Assembly (NCBI GenBank): GCA_945873295.1 | Contig: CAMCCS010000005.1 | Span: 1 to 41,230, forward strand | DNA: 41,230 nucleotides | Source: an uncultured Clostridia bacterium | Lineage (GTDB): Bacteria; Bacillota; Clostridia; Oscillospirales; Oscillospiraceae | Direction of reading: 5' to 3' | Shown here: piece after piece, positions 29,801 through 38,800 of the stretch | Numbering within the stretch: position 1 is the stretch's first letter | Layout of the letters: the number at the start of each line of letters is the position of its first letter | Notes under the pieces: model-generated | What the model was told of the DNA's origin: nothing | Databases searched by the model: none | The model's input: only the letters and a program-made list of their open reading frames with translations | Translations under genes and position numbers: made by a program

Positions 29801-32800
29801 CCGCTGAAAATCGTCTGCGCCTGGGCATCCATCTTCGCGTTCACATCGATGGAGGACGCGGTGATATTCTTACGGAGGATGCCTGCCACAGCGTCGGTGT
29901 CGTTAAAGCTCAGGAGCACGTTCACGCCTACCCCCGCAATGCCGCCATTGGCGCTGAGGATCAGGGGCGCACTGCTGCTGGTCACTTCATTACTAACCTG
30001 GATCACCGCGTTTTTCGCGTCAATTTTGCCGGTCTGGCTGGCTGCCTCGTCAGAGCCGGGCGCCACGCCGATGTAGGTGTAAACCTTCGGGCTTACGATC
30101 GTGACCGCGCCCGCTACACCTGTACTTACCACGCCGCCCGAGACATTCATGAGCCAGGCGTTGGCCTCGGTGTTGGAGGTGCCGGTTACGGTAAGCTTCT
30201 GAAGCTCGCTGCCGATGGGAACATTCTTCCCAATATAGGTGTTCATTTCCATGCGGCTTTCCACAACGGCAACGCCCGCGTTGACTGCCGCCACGCCGCC
30301 GGAGATGGCGGCGGAAGCAGCTGTGGCATCGGTGTCGGAATTGGTTGAGACCGCAATCGTCCCAACGCCGCTGATGACGGCATTCTCGTCGATGTAAGCA
30401 TCCACCCTGCCCTCATGGTAAATAACCGCAAAGGAACTGGTGACCGCTGCCACACCGCCGGATACCGCACCGGTGACACAGAGGATGCTGGAGTAGTCGC
30501 TGCTTGCGGTGACATTGAGATCAGTGGCCTTTCTCACATTGCCCTTCAGGTAGGCAATGGTGTTATTGCCGAGGATCACAACGGAACCGGACACAGACAC
30601 ACCCGCCACACCGCCTGCACCCACAACCGCTACGGAGCGGATGGTGCGGGAGGTAAGATCGAGCTTATTGGTTTTGCCATCATTGTCCTTAACAAGGCTG
30701 GAGATCCCGTCGTTTCTCTTCTGCTCGTCGGCGTCACTGTCCTCTTTCTTTTCCACGGTGCCGGAGGTTGCCTCGATCTGAATCTTGCCGCCCGCGCTGA
30801 GAGAAGTGTCCTCATTCACGCCGGCAATCACATTGCTGTACACCACGTTGGCAGCCAGCGCCGGGCCGACCCCGGCGATACCGCCGGCAAAGGAGCCCGC
30901 CAGCATGTCGGAGGAAACCACCTCGCCGGAGAGCACGGAAATGTCTCCGCCCGCCGTGATGCTGATGCCGCCGCCGATCACCGCGCTGACCGCGCTCTTG
31001 GGATCATACTTGGCTGCGGCAATGGCCGCGGCTTCGGTCAGATCTTCGTTATTGTTTTCGTTAACTTCAAAGTTTTCCCCACGGTTTGCATTATCGGCGG
31101 TTGCCGCTTCGGATTTATTGAAGTCCTCGCTGACATATCCGCTTTCGGCATCGAAGTTGCCCTTATCGTCGCCAAGCTGGATGTCAGACTGCTTGACACC
31201 GTCGCCTTCCAACTTGCCCGCAAGAGCGTCCATACGGTAGCCTTCGGTGTAGCTGCCGGAAGCGCTGAACGCATCGTTAACGAAGCTGTCCGGGTCAAAG
31301 CCGGTGGACAGGGCGTCGGAGGAATCCTGGGACAGCTTGCCGCCCGCAACGGTCACCATAATGGTGGTGCTCACACCGGCTCCGCCGCTGACTGCCGCGG
31401 AGGCGGCGTAGCTGAGTACATCCCGTTTCGCGTCGGCTTGCACATTCACGCTGCCGTCAACGGCAACCACGTTCTTATCCGCCGTCTCGCCGCCGACCAT
31501 GCCGGCAGTAACGGTGTTGTGCAGCACGCTGACAACCGCCGTCACGCTTACACCCGCCGCGCCGCTGAAGGCGCCGGTAAGCGCCGTGGCAAGAATCTGG
31601 GAATCATCCATGGCGGTGATGTCCAGCTTCTTCGCGGTGATGGACACATTCTTCTGAGCCTGTGCACGGGTAACCTGATCGGAGATGATGATATCCACCG
31701 TTCCGGAAACCGATGCCGTGCCGCTGGCGCTGACGCCCGACGCGTCGGAGGTGATGAACTCCATAGAGTCCGCGGAAAGCGTTACATCGCCGTCTGTCTC
31801 AATGACCGCGCCTTCGCCGAATTCTGCCACGGTGCTGCCGTCAAACCATGTGACCACTGCCACAGGAGCGACCGCCGCGGTGCCGCCGCCCACAACGGAT
31901 GCTGCCACGTTGAAAAGATCGGTGGTGCTCTTGGCAGTCACGTCCACATTGCCTCCGGCAGTCACACTGCCGCCAAGGGACGCGAACAGATCGTTTTCAA
32001 AGGCCAGTGCGCTTGTGCTCACACCAACGGCCGCGGTGCCGCTGCCCGCGAAGCTGAGCGCCAGCAGGTACACATCGTCAGAAGACGCTGCCGCTGCCTT
32101 GACGCTGCCGCTTGCCCGCAGCTTTCCGCCGGCACCTACGCTTGCCTCCATCGTCTTGTCATAGACCATGGTTACAACGGTGGTGCCTACACCTGCGGTG
32201 CCGCTGACGGAAATCTCGCCTGCAAGGTTATATATGTGTGTTTCGTCGGAGCTTTCTATGGCAGCCTCCGCATCGTCGCCGGATGCTTCCTGAGCGTCTT
32301 CCTCAGAGAAGCCAGCCTCTATGACACCGTTACCGCCAACTGTGGCCTTGACGGTGTTTTTGATTACCAACGTGTTTACAACGCCGCTGACACTGACGTT
32401 TCCACCGGCTACAGAGCCGCTGACGGATGCCATCACCAGCTGGGTACCCGCGTTGGCGCTGACAATAACACCCCGGCGCTTGTCTTCCCGGTTGGGAAGC
32501 TTCACACCGCCATTGCCCGCAGCGCAGGCTCGCAGGGTTACGTTGTTTCCAACGGTAGTGAGAATCTGGTTCTGCACAACCACGGTGGAAACCGTCGCAC
32601 CTACGCTTGCGCTGCCGCCGATGCTCATTGACAGATTGCCCGCTGCGTTACAGATACCAATCCAGGCATCGCTGGCGATGGCAATGCTGTCCCCCGCGCA
32701 GACCACACAGTCGTCACCGATCTCGGTGATGAAGCTGGACTGGGAGATTACAACGGGGATTGTGCCCGCGATTGTTACGGAAGTGGAGCTTAACGCACCG

Positions 32801-35800
32801 CCAAAAGTCACAAGAACGGTCTGATTGCTGCCGCTGGCCAGAACATTTACATTCCCGCCCGCGGTGAGGGTTGTTCCGCTTCCAACTCTTGCGGCTACAG
32901 TCTGCTCAAACACACCCACGTTGATCGTCGCGTCTGCCGCAGGTTTGGTTCCGCTGAGTGCAAGGGCTGCCATGGTGACGATCTGCTTCACATCGCCCTG
33001 AGCCAGCACATGGACTGCACCGCTCTTTGCTTCGACGACGGCATTGTCACCCACGCTTGCCTCGGTATTGCTTTCACTGACCAGCACACCGATGATACCC
33101 GCAGCGCCGACTTGATCGGTGGCCGCAGCGGAGGCGGAAGCAAGAACATTGATGAGGTTTTCTTCACTTTCTGCCTTGACCGTCACGTCCTTTGCCCCGC
33201 GGATAACTGCGCGGTCACCAACTGTGGCATAGGTATCGTTTCCGGAAACAGCTGCCGCAAAAGTACCGCCTGCCGCGGGTCCCTTCCCTGCCACGTTCAC
33301 GGAGGTGGAGAAGAGGATCAGGTCAGAAAGGTTCTTCGCCAGAACACTGACGCTGCCTTTTTCCGAGTTGAGCTTTGCGCCATCGCCCACGGAGGCATTT
33401 ACGTTGTTTCCGGTGAGGATAATATCCAACGTGCCGCCGATTGCTGCCGTGCTTTGTTCAGCAGGAACGCTAAGAACACCAGCCACGGTGACAGCAAGAA
33501 CATCGTTCTTTGCTTCCGCACTGACGCTGATATCATCGCCGGCGGTAATACTGGTATTCTCGCCCACGCTTGCGTTTACCTTGCTTCTGTCATCAAAGCC
33601 GGCAATGTTCACCCCAACACCTGCCGCGCTGGTGGCAGCCAGAGAGCCGCCGATGATACGGCTGTTCACGCCGCTCTTCGCCTCAACCGTGGCCTTGCCG
33701 CCGTCAAGGACGATGATTGCACTTTCGTCTATCTCTGCACTGGTAGCGTTATGGGCAAAGAGCATTGAGAATGCACCTGCCACTGCCGCCTTTGCGTCGA
33801 GACCAGCATCGATAGTGCCAGCAATGGATTCAATATAGTAGTTTACGGATGCCAGATAGTTCAGCATATCCACGGCACGCATAAGCATCTCGGTACTGAG
33901 GTTGACCTCAATGCTGTTGTTCTCCTCGTTGCCGTTGGTATCACCCGTTCCGTCGCTGATGTTGAGATGGATGAGGCCCTTGTTGTCGGGGCTGGTCTGA
34001 TCCATGCTGCCGTCAGAAACGGTGAAGAGATTTTTAAGATCGAAGGGGAACTGGTAGTCATCAACGGTAACCGCCTGTTTTTCTGCCTTGATCTCCAGGC
34101 TGTTTGCCGTGACCTTTACACCCTTGCCGATCTTTGCCAGGTTTTCATTTTCGTCATAGACCAGTGCAAAGGATGCGCCGATACCCACGGTGGAGCTGCC
34201 AGCGCTGATACCGCCGGCTCTGACCGCGATCTTGGATTTCTCCACAGCTTTGACAACCACATCGCCGCCGTTTATCACGGCGCCGTCCAGGATCTGGGCA
34301 CTGCTCTTTCCGTAAGTCTTCACCACGGACACGGCACCTGCAAGACCCACGCCGCTTCCCTTGCTGCCCACTGCGCCCGCGAGGGACTGGGCTGCCAGAA
34401 GACCCGCAAACCTGCCGTCCAGATTCTGTCTGAGGATGGCGTTCGCTGCGACACCGTCGGTGGCACTGAGGTTGCCGGCAAGCTTAACGTCAGCCTCATT
34501 GTGGTTGACACTGACTGCCACACCCATGGAAAGAACATTTGCGTTGACAAAGGGATTAATGGACTTCGCAACGCTTGCGCCGGTGGCGTAGGCGCGGTAG
34601 TTTGCGCCATTTTCCACTCTGGCGTCAATGCTCTGCGCGGTGAAGCTGCCGCTGATCCGGGCATTGGCCCTGTGGGCAGTGACATTGACACCCACAGCCG
34701 CGGCAATGTTCACAGTGGTGCCGGGGAAACGTGGCAAATCCTGAAGGCGAGCACCGGCTTCCTGCAGAGCGTTGTTCGCGGTCTGGTTATCCATAGTTGG
34801 ATCGGCAGGCAGGTTCAGACCCAGCACGCTCAGCACCATGGTCATCAGGGGGCTGTTGCCCATGCCGCTGGCAGCCGCGCCATACTTGGACGCGGAGACA
34901 TCATTGAACTTGCCCATAACCTTGTTGCTGATGATGCCGGTGGAGGGGTTGTCGGTGAAATTGGCGATGCTGAGGAAGGTTCTGATTTTCTCGAAGTAGC
35001 GGTCAAGGCTCGCGCCGTAGGATAGAGCGAAGGCCTGGGCCTCATCCTCGTTCAGAGTTTCCGCATCAACAATGACACGCCCTCGTATGTCTCCCTCCCC
35101 ATCAAGGTCGGCACTTACATCGGAAGTGGCGAGATTGACGGCAACGGATCCTCCCACAGCGGCGGTTTCGCCGGAGGCAAAGCCGGAGGAGGTGGCGTAG
35201 GTCTGACCGCGCTGGCGCGCGTGCAGGTAAAGATTCGCCTTCTCGGAAACAGTTTCACCCTTATCATTTGTGGTGACTCTTGCGGTAGTGATGATATTAC
35301 CGCCGTTCAGCGTCAGAACCGCGCCCTCATTGACCGCGGCAGTGACGGTGTTCTTTACGATATTAAGCGCCACGGAAGCATCCACCGCGATGTCCTTGGT
35401 GCTGGTCTGGTTTGCAGGCAGAGGCTGTCCGACGGCAGGCGTCTGATAGTCGGGGAAAGACTGCTGTCTGCCAATGGGATCCTGACCTGCTACGGAGACC
35501 GTATCAATGTCGTTATGGACGATGGACTCTACGCTGAGTGCTCCGGCAGAAACCGTTCTGTTCATGCCAACGCTTGCCTCTGCCTTTGCGTCCACATCGG
35601 CCATGGCAAAAGACGCGCCCACGCCTACACGCTTACCGCTGAGCTGACTGCCGATCTTGTTTTTGACAGGCAGACCGTTGTCAGCAGCGGAGGAAGAAGC
35701 GGTGGTGTAGACCTTGTTGGCAGACTGTGCATACATTTCCAGAATACCGGTCAGCTCCACCTTGTCCTGGGTGCTGGGAGCTTCCAGTCCGGAGAGGATG

Positions 35801-38800
35801 GCCTGGGCATCCGCATTGAGGATCGTCAGGGCAAAGCTGCCCGCCACGCCCACGTTGGCGGCACCTGTGCCGGAGACAGCGGAAGTGCTGATGCGGTTGC
35901 CAATATTTTCCAGCTCGCTGGGATTGCCGTACTTGGCGGTAAGCTCGGTAATAGCGGCTTCCAGAAGCAGATCCATACTGACTGTGGCCACCATCTTCTT
36001 TTCTTCCAGTTCCTGACGGATCCTGGAAATGGCGGTCTGATCCTTCAGCAGGGCTTCTACCAGGAAGCTGGGGTCAAAGAGCAGGTCTGCCAAATCCTGG
36101 AGCAGACTTTCTGCCAGCGCCACTGCCCCTGCGGAGACGGTACCCAGAGGATCGCCCTTCAGATCGGAGAGCATGATCTCGAAGATCATATTCTCCACCT
36201 TCTGTGCATCGGAAAGCTGTTCATCGTCACCGTACTTTTTGATGTACTCATCCAAGAGCTGCTTCTGCTGTTCATTGGTAAAGTAGTCCAGCAGGGAGTT
36301 TTTATTCTCCTTGCCATCCAGAAGCGCTTTCTTGAGAATGTCTCTGCCGGTATTGGTGCTCGAAAGGTAGTTTAGAAGCTCACTGATGACTTCGTCCACG
36401 CTGCGGCGGTTTTCGGCTTCCAGGACGTCCGCGCGGATGATGAGATTGTCAGCCTTGATGGCCTTCGCGCCAACATATGCCTTGTTCTCATACTCCACAT
36501 AGTTGACTGCCGCTGCCGCGCCCACACCGATGGTGCTGTCGCAGGCGGTGGAGTCCGCAAAGATCACGGCGTCGGTGTCCTCAAGGCTGGTAACGCGCAC
36601 ATCGCCTGTGGCCTCGATGGTCACACCGTCCGCGATAACGGCGCACGCCTTGTTGGAATGAACATTTACCGCGATGGTGGCCGCCACCTGCACGCTGCCC
36701 TCGAGGGTCTGCATGCTGGGCATCTTACTTGCCAGGCTGGACGCGCGTTCCGAGGTCATGGTGCCGTTTTTGCCGGACATGCTGTTTACATGGCCTGCCG
36801 TATTGCTCAGCGCCGCGGCGTTATTCTTGTTGATGTTCTCCGCAACGCTGTTCTGGTTCATGGACTCGCTGGGCGTTGCGTAAGCGGGGTCGCCCTTGCC
36901 GGCAAGCAGGTCACCAAAGTCCTGGATGGTGATGTCCGTAGGAGCGGCGGTGCTGATTACCGGAGACGGGTTCGCGCCCTGGGCGCTGGCGTAGACATTC
37001 TGGCTTACACGGCTGATGGACTGTGCCGCCACACCCACGCTCTGCGCTTTTACGCTGCGGTTAAGTTCCGCCACGGCGGAGTCATCCAGAATGGTAAGAC
37101 CCACTGCCGCGCCTACGCCTGCCCGGCTGCCCACTGCCTTCGCGTCGGAGATGAGCTTGCGAACAGCCTCGGTGTTTGCGGTGACAACCACGTCACCGGA
37201 CATCTCGGTCACGGTGCCATCCAGCTTGCCCACAATCGCCTTGGTATTCACAGAGCTCAAGCTCAGCGCCATGACCGGTGCGACGGAGACACCGCCGGTG
37301 GAACCGGCCGCGGCTTGAATATAGAAGCTTGCCTTATAGTCCGCCTCTGCCTTCAGAGAGCCAAGTCCGGTTTCGCCGAAGCTGATACCGTCTTCAATCT
37401 GGGCGATGGCATCGATGTTAATCACTTCCACCGCGATGCCCGCGCCCACGCCCGCGGAGTGTGCGGTCATCTGGAAAGCGGGAACCACGGGGATGCTTAT
37501 GCCGCCAACCTTAATGCTCTGTCTGGCGCGCTTGCCGGAGGCGTCGGCCACGGTGGTGTATCTGCCGCTTCCGGTGGAGATAACCTCCACATCGCCGCCG
37601 CCAATGTCATAGCCCGCATCCTTGCTGAGAGTAGCGCTGTTATAGACATTGGCAACGTGCACGGTAACCGCGCCGCCGATGCCCAGCTTGGTAAGGTACT
37701 GGTTGGGGGTATGGCCCGCCTTGGAAACGGCCTCGGAGGTTGCGTCCAGAGTATTGGCTCTGACGCTCAGATCCTTCGCCCGGACAGTGCCCCGGCTGAC
37801 GCTGGCCTCATTGCTGTGCATAAGCACTTCGATGGCGATGGCTGCGCCAACGGCGTTCTTGGGAGGAGTCTCCAGGCTGGCATAGGGGCCGTTCACGCTG
37901 ATGAGAGAAGGCGTGCGGTACAGGGAGCCGTCCGCTCTCAAATCGGAAACGCTGCTGGCGGTGGCATGGACACGAAGCGCCGCGGGAGTGCTGACGCTCT
38001 TTGCCGTATCCACCTTCGCAAGGTTCGCATTGTCGATGTATGCGATCCCCAGAGCGCCAACGAACTGGTTTGTGACTTCGGAACCTGTGGACTTGGTAGC
38101 ATCCTCCAGAACCTGGCTGATGCTGGTGGAACCGGTAAGTACCTTCAAAGCCTTGCCAAGGGCCCCATCGATGCCAAACATCTTGGCAACGAAGGAAAAC
38201 CCGTTGATGGGATTCAGCTGCTTGCTTGCAGGCAGATCGTTGAGGGGAATTGCCAGAGACACGGTGCTGGCTCTCACATCGGAGAACGCATCCACCACCA
38301 CATCGTTCATAGCGAGAACCTTGGCATTGTCATTAATGAGTGCCTTGGTGGTGCTGAACACGAAATTGCCCGCCACGAACACGCCGGTGGTGGGAGCCAC
38401 GTTCCACACATTGGGGAGCTTGCCGGTGGCGTAGCTGGTGCTGTCCACAATACTGGAGGCGAGCACCTTCACCGCTCCGGCAGAATCCATTGTGGCGTAG
38501 TCGGTGATCTTCGCGATGGTGTCAAACTCCACCACGGAAAGGGAGATGGAGAACGGGGAGATACCGCCCATGGTGTAGGACACCAGGTCGTTTACGGAGC
38601 TGGCACCGATGAGGATGCCGCCCTGTCCCCGCTGGCCGCCGTTGCTGCCGCTGTCACCGGAGACCAGGTGCGCCTGCTTCCCGACGGTCACCTGGGAGTG
38701 CCCGGAGGAAACTGCCATGGTGATGGGAACGAAGGGGCTGAGAAGCTCATTCTTCGCGTCGATGGTAACATCCACATTGGAGCGGGCATGGATGCAGCCG

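Larger units (their letters stand above)
29090..38700 (-). repeat. Array of short beta modules (FHA/LktA-like) in the giant protein
   Basis: About 3,200 residues are built from modules of roughly 55-75 residues. Each has an Ala/Gly/Val-rich strand pair such as GVGAAVGLTILDDSAVAEL or GVGASFALVYDENENLAKIG, followed by a V-x-A-x-x-[LV]-x-[VI]-x-A strand such as KVTANSLEIKAEK. The motif A-x-[VI]-G-x4-[VL]-x-A-G-x-[VI]-x-V-x-A recurs throughout. The spacing suggests a long solenoid. Insertions interrupt it (see the helical and acidic segments). Confidence 0.7.
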
